In this document: in pieces, positions 1 through 10,544 of the stretch
How positions within the stretch are numbered: position 1 is the first letter of the stretch
How the letters are laid out: each line of letters begins with the position of its first letter
DNA from: Pinus tabuliformis
Taxonomy: Eukaryota > Streptophyta > Pinopsida > Pinales > Pinaceae
NCBI GenBank assembly: GCA_031772625.1
Contig: CM062811.1
Location: forward strand, 649,524,606 to 649,588,605
Direction: 5' to 3'
Length of the DNA: 64,000 bases
Notes under the pieces: generated by a model
Told to the model about the DNA's origin: nothing
Databases searched by the model: none
The model's input: only the letters and a program-made list of their open reading frames with translations
Program-made: the position numbers and the translations under genes

Positions 1-435
1 CTAGGTCTTTCTTGAATGGTCATCTATAAATTTGACATAAAATAGATGTCCTCCAAGAGATTTAGGAGTCATAGGACCACATACATCGAAATGTATGAGA
101 TTCAAGATTTATTTTGACCATGAAGCACTACTTCCAAATGGTCTCTTGGTATTCATACCCAATGCACATCCCTTGCAGACATCTTCATGATCCTCCTTCA
201 AATTAGGAACTCCATCTACTATGGAGATTAGAGTTGGAAGGATTTTGAAATGTAGATGACCAAATCTTCAATGCCAAAGTTCACATGGGCTAATTTCAAT
301 GTGAACTAGGGCTTAGGCCATATGAGATAGTAATTTGTAGATTCTTCCTTCTCGGATGCCAATGACCTTGACTTGATTTATATTTGAGTATTTTCCCCAG
401 ATAACAACCTTTCCATCAATGCAGTATATTCTATC
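1..435 (-). pseudogene. Ty1/copia pre-integrase and integrase N-terminus, fragment
   Basis: Reading the minus strand from 435 down gives a copia polyprotein piece that runs off the window edge. It shows the pre-integrase zinc region (an H...LWH...RFGHLH stretch, then a VCKGCALG stretch) followed by the start of the integrase core, with the motif [15 protein letters not shown]. Integrase would insert the element's cDNA into the genome. Several in-frame stops show that it is dead. The reading frame continues across the hAT insertion into the protease region at 4036-4482, so both pieces belong to one element. Family assignment is firm; the exact lineage within copia is not. Confidence 0.85.
428..435. 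repeat. hAT target-site duplication, left copy
   Basis: ATTCTATC sits directly before the left terminus of the hAT element. The right copy at 4028-4035 reads TTTCTATC, a 7 of 8 match. On the minus strand the same bases encode the Asp-Arg-Ile that joins the two halves of the copia reading frame, which independently supports this as the duplicated target. Confidence 0.7.
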
Positions 436-702
436 CATAGTTTTCAAAACCGTTTTTAAAAACCGGTTACCGGTCTAATCGGTCGGTTAGCAAGGCTGCA
501 GGTCTAAACCGGCCAAAAAACCCGATTGGAAAGGCCATTTCGCCAAATTTTTGCCCTAACCGGTGAAAACCGGCCGGTTCCGTCCTAAACTAGCCGGTTT
601 TAGGCATGCCCACCGTAACTTGCAAAAAGCGTAATTCTGATTGTGGTTTAGGGGTTTTGGGGGGAAACTAAGGGTGTTTTCCCTCCAAAAACACCCTCTC
701 CA

Positions 703-1131
703 AGCCTATAAGAGGCCCCTCTCACTCTCATTTGTCTCACACAACTGATTTGGAGTGTTTGTGAGTTTGTTTGTGAGCTTGGAGAGTGTTGAGTTTTTGC
801 TGAAGTAGTCATCTTGGAGTTGGAGTTGGAGCTATTTTGGAGATAGTGTGTAGCTGTCAGTGGAGTTTCCATCTTCAAGAGGAGGCTAAGGAAGTTAGTT
901 TGCATTTCCAGGTAAGGATTTGCACTTGAAAATTCCTCATTTGAGTCTACTGTCCATAAATTATTTTTTATTATGTGCTATAAACTTCTCACTTCAATGA
1001 TCTATCATCTATGCTATTAACTCTCTAGCTCTATGCTATCAAATTTTGTAGCTTGCATGTGCATTTTTTCCCCTACATTTATCATTAGTTTTCCATGTTC
1101 CTTAGCTGCAATTTTTTTTTTTAAATGGCAG
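703..1131 (+). promoter_or_regulatory. Putative hAT promoter and leader with possible intron
   Basis: A TATA-like CCTATAAGAG at about 705-714 lies some 450 bp before the transposase ATG. Downstream, CCAG followed by GTAAG at 912 looks like a strong splice donor, and TGGCAG ending at 1131 after a T-rich tract could be the acceptor, giving a leader intron of about 220 bp. This is read by eye only and no transcript evidence is available. Confidence 0.35.
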
Positions 1132-1165
1132 ATTTCTTTGCAAATTGTTATTATTTCAAGCAAAC

Positions 1166-3624
1166 ATGGCTCCAAAAGGAAAGAACAGTGCATGGGCTCA
1201 TTGTGATGTAATTGATGGAAAAATGATATGCAAATTATGCCATAAATCTATTGGATGTGGGGGTATTCTTAGGTTGAAACAACACTTGGCTGGGATAAGA
1301 GGCCAAGTAAAGCCATGTGATGCACCAAATGCACTGTTAGGTCCTATTAGGGCAGAATACATTTCCAAGCTTGAAAAATTCTATGAGGATAAGGCTAGGG
1401 AGAAGGCCATCCAAGATGACATTGCAAGGAAGAGGGAATTATTAGAAGCCATGAAAGAGAGTGGGTATGATGATTATGAGATTCAAGACTCCTCTTCTAT
1501 CCCTTCCACCAATGACCCCTTTCACTATGTTCATCCTTCTGTTGGCCAACCATCAAAAGGAACAAAGAGAACAAACATCCAAAGTTATTTCTCATCTTCT
1601 GCCAACATTGCCTCTTCTAATCCCACTTCCTCCCAGCCAAGTTCTCAACCCACTTTGGATCAACATTGGAAAAGACAATGCAAAAAAACTTCTCATCAAT
1701 ACATTGCTAGATTGTGGTATGATTCAAATATCCCATTTAATGCTGCTCGCTCACCTTATTACCAAGCTATGTGGGACTCTGTTATAGCTGCAGGAAAGGG
1801 CTTCAAAGGCCCTAGTATGCATGACTTGAGGGGAGCTCTTTTGCGAAAAGAGATATCTTCCATTGATGAGTATTTGGTTGAGTCTAAAGATTCATGGCTC
1901 AAAATAGGTTGTTCCATTATGTCAGATGGATGGATCAATGGAAAGAATCGCACTATCATTAATTTCCTTGTTTCTTGCCTCAAGGAACCATGTTTTTGAA
2001 ATCAGTTGATGCATCTGATAAGGTAAAGGATGCAACCCTTCTATTTGAGCTTTTGGATAGCATTATTCAGGAAGTTGGGGAGCAGCATGTGTGCAGGTCA
2101 TCACTGATAATGCCTCAAATTATGTTCTTGTTGGAAAGATGCTTGAGACCAAATATAAGACCATATTTTGGACTCCATGTGCTGCACATTGCATAGACCT
2201 CATGCTTGAGGATATAAGCAAAGTGGAGTGGGTAAAAACCACTATAGAGCATCCCAAGTGCATTACAAAATACATTTACAACCACTCATGGGTATTGAGC
2301 CTAATGAGGAAACGCACTGGGGACAAAGAGCTTGTTAGGCTTGCAATTACAAGATTTGCAACTCACTTCCTCATGTTGCAATGTCTCAATGGTCAACATA
2401 AAAACTTGCAGAAAATGTTTTCCTCTGAAGAATGGTCTGAATCTCAGTGGGCTCGTAGACCAGATGGAAAAGACACTAAAAAGAAAGTGTTAGACACTTA
2501 TTTTTGGAAAAGGTCTCTAGAGCTTGTGAAAATTACCGAGCCCCTTGTTAAGGTGCTAAGGTTGGTGGATGGGGAAAAATTGGCCATGGGCTACATTTAT
2601 GAGGCTATGGATCAGGCAAAGGAGCAGATATGGGCAGCTTACAAGGACAGGTTAGCTAAATATGGCAGCATATGGGAGATCATTGAGAACAGATGGAACA
2701 ATCAACTCCATCGTCCTATACATGCAGTTGGGTATTTTTTGAACCCAAAGTATCACTATAAAAATCGGCTAGGAGATCTACATGATGGGGAGGTCAGAGC
2801 TGGATTGATTGATTGCTTGGAGTGCATGGTCCCTAGCCATGCAGACTAGTTGGAAATACATAGATAGCTTACTATTTTCAATATGGCAGGTGGTACTTTT
2901 GGCAAAAACTTGGTAAAGATGGCAAGAGATGTGGACCAACCAGGTAAGCAATTCCAATTTCCATTTTGTTTTTCTTTTCAAGTTAAAATTGTTTACGTTC
3001 TTTACAATTCAAATTATAAACTAAGTTACTAATTAATGTCTTTTTCTTTGCAGCACATTGGTGGGAGTCATTTGGTGGCCAGTGTCCTCAATTGCAAAGG
3101 TTTGCAATTAGAGTCCTCAGTCAAACTTGTAGTGCTTCAAGTTGTGAGCGCAATTGGTCTGTTTTTGAGTGCATACACATGAAGAAGAGAAACCGTTTGG
3201 AACAAAAATGGTTAAATGATCTTATTTTCGTGCAATACAACCTTCGACTGAGGAGGAACCAAATGACGAGCAAAACACCTAATCTAGATCCCATTGTGTT
3301 GGACGATATTGATCCAACATTAGAATGGGTGGAGGAGACTGAAGATCCTGTGTTTGAGGCTGATTTTGATATCGACATGGCTTTCGCGGAGGATGAAGCA
3401 GATTATGTGGCGGCATCAGAACCAGGATCAATAACGACATCAAGGAAAGGCAAAGAACCAATGCAAGGCACTTGTCGTGTAGGTTGACAAACTTGTGCAT
3501 TGGTGGCATTGATACTGAGGTTGCAAATCAGGCTGAGGCATCCTCAGACTCTGAACCAGATGATGTCTATGTAGCTCCTAATGATGATCCTTTGTCTAGT
3601 AGTGGTGATGAACTTGATGATTGA
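1166..3624 (+). pseudogene. hAT transposase, frameshifted and stopped
   Basis: The likely start is the ATG at 1166 (MAPKGKNSAW), 21 bases inside the open frame that starts at 1145. Domains in order: a BED-type zinc finger (CKLC, then RLKQHLAGI and a later Cys; about residues 20-55), then a DUF659-type catalytic half with MSDGWING and, after a frameshift, ITDNASNY and CAAHC. Last comes a C-terminal dimerisation region containing SSCERNWS and LNDLIFVQYNLRL. The frame changes near 1975 and again near 2091. It is stopped at 2847 and 2865, and shifts once more near 3480 before an acidic tail ending at 3622-3624. An intron with good borders (2944-3053) keeps frame across the join. The protein would bind the element ends and excise and reinsert it; this copy cannot. 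Confidence 0.85.
2944..3053 (+). other. Probable intron in hAT transposase
   Basis: GTAAG at 2944 and TTTGCAG ending at 3053, after a T-rich tract, form canonical borders. Removing the 110 bases joins a Gln-Pro exon end to Ala-His-Trp-Trp and gives the expected transposase reading frame into the dimerisation domain. Confidence 0.7.
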
Positions 3625-4027
3625 TCATGTGTACACTGTAGACTTCTAGTAGGATTGTAGGCCAATGGCCTCATAGCTTGCAGCATTGCTTTTGGACTTT
3701 ATAGGCCATTTAGAGCCTCATTTCTTATGTATTTTGCTATTTTGTCGATGATATGTATTGCACTCGGTGCCATTTTGATATATTCACCTTTACATGGGAT
3801 ATAAATGAGAAAAATTTGCATATTTTGTCTCTATTGGCTTGGAATCATGGGTTTACATCTTAAAAATAGTTTTGTTTCATTAAAAATTAATTATTTAATG
3901 TTTTTTTTTTTTTTTTTAACCGATTCGTTTAGACCAAACCAGTCCCGGTTAGACCAGTTCCGATCGGTAAACCGGTTCATTAGGTGGACCGGTCCGGTCA
4001 CCGGTTCCGGTTTTAAAAACTATGAAA

Positions 4028-4035
4028 TTTCTATC
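4028..4035. repeat. hAT target-site duplication, right copy
   Basis: TTTCTATC matches ATTCTATC at 428-435 at seven of eight bases. The mismatch may be a later mutation. Confidence 0.7.
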
Positions 4036-4482
4036 ACCCTTATCTTCTAAATTTGAAATAGAAAGTAAATTCTTATGCAAACCTAGAACAAATAGAATTT
4101 TTTTTGAGGTGCATGTTGCTTTCATCTTCTAGCTTTATGGAGGTTGATCCAATGCCTTTCATGGGATATCTTTTGTTATCTCCAAGTTCCATCAAATAGG
4201 CAGATTTACCTTTTGATAAGGTCTTCAATCGGTTGGAGTGGCCAATCATGTGCCTTGATGCACCACTCTCAATTACCCAAACATCTTCATCTTGAAACAT
4301 GTCAGAGAGAGTCGAGAAGAGACCTTCATCCCTTTCTTTGATTGATACCTTCTTTGTAGAGAATAAGAAATTCCATGCTTCCTTAATACCTTTCTTGATA
4401 TGGCTTGCAATCTCATTAATGAAATTATTCACCGTAGAGGAGATCTTCTTGATGCCCTGAGATAAACTTGGCTCTGATACCA
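4036..4482 (-). pseudogene. Copia protease region, gag missing
   Basis: The minus-strand frame from about 4480 encodes a short leader and then an aspartic protease core reading VWVIESGASRHMIGH. The expected catalytic motif is D-S-G; here the Asp is Glu. The coding sequence begins almost on the primer-binding site, with only about 80 codons before the protease motif, whereas copia elements normally carry several hundred codons of gag there. So gag was deleted or the element was non-autonomous. A frameshift near 4100 precedes the junction with the hAT. The protease would mature the polyprotein. Confidence 0.8.
4470..4482 (-). other. Copia primer-binding site (initiator Met tRNA type)
   Basis: On the minus strand this reads TGGTATCAGAGCC, the standard copia PBS complementary to the 3' end of initiator methionine tRNA. 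It lies directly after the LTR end, which fixes the LTR boundary at 4483 and the element's orientation. Confidence 0.85.
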
Positions 4483-5389
4483 TGTTGAGAATTCAATAGG
4501 GCAGTAAGTAGGTTAATTCTCTTAACTTGATAACTGTTTGTGTTACCTTTTTACTTATTAGATTTATTTCTTATTATTACAGTGTGCGATACATCAAACA
4601 ACTACCAAAACAATAAGAACAATGACACAATATATAGGTTGCAAGCCAGGGCCAAAACCCGTCCTCATGAGGGGAAAACCCTTAAATCTATTCTCTTATT
4701 ATAGATTCTTCAATTGGCAAATACTATGACCTAGTGACTCAGACAAACACCCTCCAAGATCAATATCAACTTGGCCTCCTGCTCTAGTGACTTCGACCTT
4801 CTATTGTAGATTTGAAATTATGGCTCACGACAACTGTTGTTGCTTATCTTGGAGACTTCGATCTATTGAGACACCCTAAGAGACCTTCACTTTCCTTTCA
4901 TTCTCTTCTTCTTCCCAGATCGAACCAAAGATAGTCCCAATGCAAAAACCCTAACTTTGACCTTCTCAAGAGAGAGATATCTAGCCCAAGCACTTCAACT
5001 TCTTTGTACCCTCCTCTTTGACTTCTTCTCTTCCTCTTCTTCACATAGAATGAGATGAGTGAATGTGTCCAATGGAGGACGAGCTCCTCTCTCTATATAC
5101 TATTTTCCAAGGGGTAGACGTGGTTCTTCATGTAGGCTGACTTGATAGCTCCTTAGGTCGACTTGACCTTGGAGGTATTTCGACACTTTAAAGACAAAAG
5201 AATTATTTCTTTACAGGATACAATGTGCCCATAGGGTCTTCAATATATGACAATGACTCTTTAACCTAGGACAAACCCTACAAGAACTCAATGGGTGATT
5301 GACCTATAAAATAAAAGAACTTGAGCATGAAACCCATGTTCTAATAATAATTTATTTCCATTTTATTATTTATAAGAATACATTTCATA
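4483..5389 (-). repeat. Copia LTR (5' LTR, minus orientation)
   Basis: The inner edge is set by the adjacent PBS: on the plus strand the LTR starts TGTTGAGAATTC. A TATA-like run lies on the minus strand near 5092-5103. The outer edge is uncertain; it may end before 5389 or continue past the gypsy insertion at 17955. No coding sequence is seen in this stretch. Confidence 0.55.
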
Positions 5390-5394
5390 CTTAT
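5390..5394. repeat. Target-site duplication of 12.6-kb gypsy, left
   Basis: CTTAT lies directly before the 5' LTR and is repeated exactly at 17950-17954 after the 3' LTR. Five bases is the usual length for Ty3/gypsy integration. Confidence 0.9.
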
Positions 5395-7349
5395 TGTTAA
5401 GCCCCCGAGCTACCTCTCTTCTACATACTTTTCTAAACCTTTTCTCTTCCATTTTTCCAGATCAGTGCCTCATAAGCTATCAAAGATTGTTACATATTGA
5501 TTCTAGGAGTGCATTTAAGTGATTTTCAAACTATATCCTTGTGTGTGCTATTTGATTTAGATTTTGCTCATCAGCTATGGAATGTAGCCACTTTCCGCAG
5601 TTGACTTGCAATTCCGCAACTGTTTTCATTGTTATGTAGGTTACAGGTGTCGGCAGGAGAAACAAGGCACATGGGCAGCTCATAAATGATCCACACATGG
5701 ACAAGGTCCTATCTGTTGAGCCAAATTCGTGAAGAAAGGCATTGGTCAAAGGACGGTCAACAAAGAGTCCTATGTCAATTAGGACTCTGTTCCAGCACGT
5801 GAAAAAGTCTGAAACCGTTCCTGGGTTCATGGATCCATTTTTGCCATCTGCAGGCCATCTCCATGACGCAATCTAACACCCAGCTTTCATAGATTTAGTG
5901 TTTATGGAAACCAAGAGGCTAGACTTCTGGATTCTGTCCTGTTCACGTGTCCTCTGCTGAAGATTTTTCTTGAAAAGACAGTTATCTATTTCTCCTATAA
6001 GTATAAGCATTTGCAACGCAAGTAGTTAGTCTGGATGTTTTTGTTTTAGTGTTATTTTTCTGTTGTAACCGAGAGACATATCCTCTGTTTTATAATGCAA
6101 AAACTTTGTTTTCTTATGACTGTTTAAAGCGTGGTTTTGAGGTGACAACATATTAATCCAAGGCTGCGCAGAGGGCCCCTGCTAGCTGAGGTTTTGCTTT
6201 TCATTTTTGTATAGTTTTTCATGCATGTTTTCTTTTATTCTAACTATACATTTCTCACGTTCTATTCATGGAATTAATCATTTTGTTCCTGTACATGTTT
6301 TTGCAGCATTGTTATATTTTCCACTAACACTGATCAATGCATTTCAGGATAGGTTATGCTCAAGCTTTTTAATATATTTTTTGCATCAAGTGGTGATATG
6401 AGACTTGCTTCCTCTGTTGTACTTTAGCTTTTAATTCTAGTTGTTATGCTTTGATTTCAGTGAGATTTGTTTACTGCTTTTAGCTAGTTTAGATATCAAT
6501 TTCTTCATGCTACATGAAGTTGTCTCCGACACCTTTAGCTTAACCTCATTTTAGAAGTTAATTGGCGAGCTATTGGATTGTAGGTGAAGTAATTTGATTT
6601 TGCTTTCATTAATCAACAAGTAGATAATTTAGATATCAATTCTTTATGCTACATGACGTTATCTCCGGTGCCTTTAGCTTAACCCCATTTTAGAAGTTAA
6701 TTGGCAAGCTATCGGATTGTAGGTGAAGTAATTGATTTTGCTTTCATTAGTCTGCAAGTAGATAGTTTAAATGTCATTCTTTCATGTCATATGACAATAT
6801 TTTCGGTGTCTTTAGCTTAACCCCGTTTTAGAAGTTAATTTACGAAATATTGGAATTATAGGTGAAATCAATGACTAGTTTCCAGCTTCTTTATTCTTTT
6901 TGGTTTTGAGTGCAATAGTTTAGATTTTATTTCTGTAATTAGATGGACAACAGAGATAGTAACCTCATGTTCAGTACTTCATCTTTTGCTTGATTTAAGT
7001 AGCTGCACGTTTACACTTCTGTTCAAGTTCTGATTTTATAAATAACATGTTTTGAGATCTTTGAAGTCTAAGTTTGAAAATTATTATAAGAGGCATAAAC
7101 TTTGTCTTAAATTCTACATCCGTACTTGACCTTTAAAATTATTCTTAAGACCTTATAATAGGATTTCCATTTGCATTAGACACCTTAGGAGACCAACAAT
7201 AACAAAACCCCAAAAACAATATAAAAAATGAAAACAATAAAGTAAGAAAGAGGTTGTCTTGCACATACGGTGCACCACACTTCATCAGTTTCTGACTCCT
7301 GAGTTGATAATTAATGTAGCAATTTAGGACACACTAAATTGACTAAACT
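5395..7349 (+). repeat. 5' LTR of 12.6-kb gypsy element
   Basis: It starts TGTTAAGCCCCCGAG and ends GACTAAACT, the counterpart of GACTAAACA in the 3' LTR. It aligns over its whole length with 15998-17949. A TATA-like CCTATAAGTATAAG at about 5994 probably drives the genomic transcript. The right third contains three tandem units of about 140 bp (see 6487-6880). There is no credible coding sequence inside. Confidence 0.92.
6487..6880 (+). repeat. Three tandem ~140-bp units in the 5' LTR
   Basis: Units begin near 6491 (AGATATCAAT), 6631 (AGATATCAAT) and 6769 (AAATGTCATT). Each carries the core TTTAGCTTAACC followed by TTTTAGAAGTTAATT. The third unit is the most diverged. The same array is in the 3' LTR, so it predates this insertion. 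Confidence 0.85.
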
Positions 7350-7352
7350 TTT

Positions 7353-7370
7353 TGGCGTTGTTGCTGGGGA
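7353..7370 (+). other. Primer-binding site (Asp-tRNA type)
   Basis: TGGCGTTGTTGCTGGGGA lies three bases after the LTR end. It matches the TGGCGCCGTTGCCGGGGA-type site of Athila/Tat elements apart from C-to-T changes. It would prime minus-strand DNA synthesis. Confidence 0.85.
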
Positions 7371-7595
7371 AGTGTAACTAGGCAGCCTATCTCTTACAAA
7401 AAAAAATATAGGGAAAAATTGATAATTTTTTGAAGTATGCTCTCCTCTTGCACCTGCTGTGACCTGGAGGATTAGAAAAGAGAATTATTAGTTCAATAAT
7501 TTCTTGAGTATGCTCTCTTCTTGCACCTAGTGTGATCTGGAAGATCAGAAAAAGGATTCTGAGCCCAATTAAAACTTTTTCATTAAAAAAATGAC
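7371..7595 (+). other. Leader with ~73-bp tandem duplication
   Basis: There is no gene here. Two copies of a TATGCTCTC...TTGCACCT...GTGA.CTGGA.GAT.AGAAAA segment lie in tandem, with TATGC at 7436 and again at 7509. The leader of such RNAs normally carries dimerisation and packaging signals; nothing here proves such a role. Confidence 0.6.
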
Positions 7596-9323
7596 ATGCA
7601 TAGAGCAAGAGATTCTAGGGGAAGGTTTATAGCTAGGGCCAAAAGCTCGATTTTTACAACTCCAACTACTTCAAGGCATAGAAAAGATACACCTCCATCC
7701 CAGACTCATATTCCTAGCCTTAGGATTCTTGGAATTCAAAGGGCAACAACTGAATTAGAAGATTCTCCCACACTATCTAGTAAATCTGACCTAGGAGAAG
7801 AACCCTTCTTCACCTCTATAGGGGAACATATTGCAGTAAAAGAAGTAGAATCACCCAGAGAAGAAGAAGAGGTAGAGACTCTCTCTCATTATCCACTAAT
7901 AGAAGAACCAGAAGACCCTGAGGAAACTATCATGGCAGAAGAAGTGACAAATGGAGAATTTTCACTATTTGGAGGAGGGGGTGGAGGTAGAGGTAACAAT
8001 GGAGGAGGTAGAGGTAATGATGGGGGAAATAGGGGAGGAGATAACTCATTTGGATTCCCTATATTCGATGAGGAAACCCATACAACAATGAAAAATATTT
8101 CACCATCCGTCCTCCCAAACTTTTATGGATTGCGAAGTGAGGATCCTGAGACATTTCTATTTGAGTTTGAAGTCTTATGCCGAACCTATGACTATCTAGA
8201 AGACTCTCAAAAACTCAAACTGTTTCCTTCAACATTGAAAGGGGCTACTCTGAAATGGTTCATGGGATTAGTCACTCAATTTATTAGGACTTGGAATGAC
8301 ATGAAGCAAAGATTTTTGGATAGATATCTGGATTATTGTATGCCCACTAATCATAAGGATGAGGTATTCAAAATGATGCAAAAAGAAGATGAGAACTTGG
8401 AGGATTTACTTGAAAGATTTCAATACAACTTAAAGAGAGTGAAAATGAACAATTTAGATGAGGAAACCTTGAAAGCCCTTCTATTGAAAGCCATCAGAGA
8501 TGAATGGATAGATATTTTAAACATGATGGGGAAGGGAGACATTTCTCAACTTCCACTACATGACATAGCAGAACTATGTGTCCATCTCTCAAGGGGAAAA
8601 TCTAAAACTGGAAAAGGGCCTAGAGATCCTTCTCTTATTAGAGCAAACAAATATGCAACTGGATCAGTAAGTAGGGCAGAGATTGGCAATATGCTTGATG
8701 AATTCAAAACTGACATTCTAGGAAGCCTTAGTGAACAGCTAGACACCCTTAAAATTCAAAACAAGCAGAAAACAGAAGCAGATGCTTTAGCCATCTTTTG
8801 CCCAAAATGTAGAAAGAAACATGCTCTAAGGGAATGCCCCTTGGATGCCAAAGTTGTGGAAACATGTATGATTTGCTCAGAAAATCACGAGACCAAGGAT
8901 TGTCCTTCAATCCTAGGACTCAAAGCTATCTTTCAGGAGGAGCTAAATTCAGTAGAATCTCTTTGTTTTGTTTCAAGAAGAACTTGGCAAGGGAAACAAA
9001 GTCAAGGATTTAACAATCCTATGAATTTTCAGCCCCCACTAAATTGGAATTCTTGGCAACAACCTTGGCCCCAACCTCAAAATCAATATCAATCTCAATC
9101 ATGGGCACAAGGGGTACAAAATCCTTATGGGAGATTTGCTCAATTTTATCAATATCCTCCATCTTATCAAGGCTATCCTCTTCCTCAACAACAAAATCCA
9201 CAACTTCCAAATCAAAGCCCACAACTTTCATTGCCACTTCCACAACAACAACCTCCCCAACAAAATCAAAATCCTCAACTCTTGCTTCCATTTCAACAGA
9301 AGCCAAATCAACTACCAGCCTAG
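7596..9323 (+). CDS. Gag of gypsy element
   Basis: Forms the capsid-like particle in which the element's RNA is copied. The 575-codon frame starts MHRARDSRGRF, has a Gly-rich stretch (residues about 125-150), then the retrotransposon gag domain with WFMGLVTQFIRTW and the downstream RFLDRYL (about 210-300). Two zinc-knuckle-like motifs of CX2CX3HX4C spacing follow at about 402-414 and 424-436, and then a Gln/Pro-rich tail. The stop is a TAG at 9321-9323, after which the same frame stays open to 9767 with protease-side sequence. Either this TAG is a mutation or it is read through; the decayed state of pol favours mutation. Confidence 0.85.
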   Translation: MHRARDSRGRFIARAKSSIFTTPTTSRHRKDTPPSQTHIPSLRILGIQRATTELEDSPTLSSKSDLGEEPFFTSIGEHIAVKEVESPREEEEVETLSHYPLIEEPEDPEETIMAEEVTNGEFSLFGGGGGGRGNNGGGRGNDGGNRGGDNSFGFPIFDEETHTTMKNISPSVLPNFYGLRSEDPETFLFEFEVLCRTYDYLEDSQKLKLFPSTLKGATLKWFMGLVTQFIRTWNDMKQRFLDRYLDYCMPTNHKDEVFKMMQKEDENLEDLLERFQYNLKRVKMNNLDEETLKALLLKAIRDEWIDILNMMGKGDISQLPLHDIAELCVHLSRGKSKTGKGPRDPSLIRANKYATGSVSRAEIGNMLDEFKTDILGSLSEQLDTLKIQNKQKTEADALAIFCPKCRKKHALRECPLDAKVVETCMICSENHETKDCPSILGLKAIFQEELNSVESLCFVSRRTWQGKQSQGFNNPMNFQPPLNWNSWQQPWPQPQNQYQSQSWAQGVQNPYGRFAQFYQYPPSYQGYPLPQQQNPQLPNQSPQLSLPLPQQQPPQQNQNPQLLLPFQQKPNQLPA

Positions 9324-10444
9324 CCATTACCAAATCCCAACAACAAAAACCCTCAGAATGCTTACATGGTAGAAGGACAACAATTTCCTACTTACATGAT
9401 TGTTCCTCTAGATCTTAATGATGTTCAACTTAGATCTGGTAGGATTTTAGAAAGGGAAAAACCTTCTATAGATGTTCAAGAGCAAGATGTTTCTAAGGAG
9501 GATTCTCTTAAAGTCAATAAAAGTTTTGAAGAAGCATCCCTTCAAAACCCAACCATTCAAAAAGAAAAACAAAAAGAGTCAACCCCCACAACTCCTATAG
9601 TTGAGCAACCTGTATCTACATCCACACCTCCTTTCCCTGAAATATTACAAATTGACAAAGGGGTGGAAAAACAAATCTTGTTGCTTGACTATGATTTCCT
9701 AGATGAATTAAAGAATGTCTATATCAAGATTCCCTTGCTACAAGCCATAGAAAGATTCCTATGCTAGCAAAAACAATAAAGGAGTTGAGTATCAAAAGAC
9801 CAGGTAGGAAACCAAGAGACACAAAAATAATCCCCATGGTAGGAAAAATAGCAGATATCATGATGTGAAATATTACCATGCAGAAATATGTGGATCCAGG
9901 TAGTCCAATTGTCAAGACACTTATAAATGGGATAGAAATTCCAAATACATTGATTGACTTAGGGGTTGCTATAAACATTATGAGTAGACAGACTATGGAA
10001 CAACTTAAACTTCCTAATCTTCTTTTTACACCTACCTTACTGCAACTTGCAGATAGATCAGTAATCAAACCAGATGGTGTACTAGAAGATATTTCGGTCT
10101 CCTTATATTCTTGGGAATATCCAGTAGATTTCATGATTTTGACTCCCAAGAGTAATCTAGGAGGGCACCCACTCATCTTAGGAAGACCTTGGCTAGCCAC
10201 AGTTGATGCTTTTATTAGTTGTAGATCTGGGGACATGTATATTTCTGATGGTAGTTCAAAAAAGAAATTCACCTTGTATCCTCTAGCAAAAACAGTTATA
10301 GAAGTAGGAAACAATGAATGGGTCGATGATGAAGATACTATACAACCTGTCTTTACTCTCTCTGAAGTTAGTGAAGATAGTCAAATCTTGAATACATTAG
10401 AAAATTTTGAAACATCTTCAGAATATGATCACACACAATTTTAG
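9324..10444 (+). pseudogene. Gypsy aspartic protease region
   Basis: Frame zero continues from gag to a stop at 9765-9767. A frameshift near 9750 then moves coding to the next frame, which has a TGA at 9866-9868 and stays open from 9878 to 10444. The protease core reads LIDLGVAINIMS: the D-S/T-G catalytic triad is D-L-G, a form I recall from Athila/Tat-type elements rather than a private mutation. The flap-side motif LGGHPLILGRPWL is clear at about 10158-10196. It would cut the Gag-Pol polyprotein. Confidence 0.8.
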
Positions 10445-10544
10445 TTAGATATTGATATTGAATATTTGCCATCAAAGTAAATGTCTCTCTACTCTATCGA
10501 AGAGTTTGGCATTTCTGCAATTGAAATTTTTCTAGGAAAAACCA

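Larger units (their letters stand above)
436..4027 (+). mobile_element. hAT-superfamily DNA transposon, inserted in copia
   Basis: The terminal inverted repeats are CATAGTTTTCAAAACCG at 436-452 and its complement at 4008-4024, matching at 16 of 17 positions. Both ends carry dense subterminal copies of an ACCGG/CCGGT motif (about 455-600 and 3920-4015), as expected for transposase-binding sites in hAT elements. An 8-bp imperfect target duplication flanks it, as is typical of hATs. Three bases (AAA, 4025-4027) between the right repeat and the duplication are unexplained. Inside is a broken transposase gene on the same strand. The element splits a minus-strand copia coding region. Confidence 0.85.

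Noticed and set aside
648..905. 85-codon minus-strand frame in the hAT leader
   Set aside because: Low-complexity Ser/Thr/Gln run antisense to a T/G-rich leader; no motif.
4470..4482. tRNA-like sequence
   Set aside because: It is a primer-binding site of 13 bases beside an LTR, not a tRNA gene. The same applies to 7353, 31401, 45330 and 55364.
6487..6880. Regular repeats that might suggest a CRISPR array
   Set aside because: Units of ~140 bp without spacers, within a plant LTR; not a CRISPR layout.
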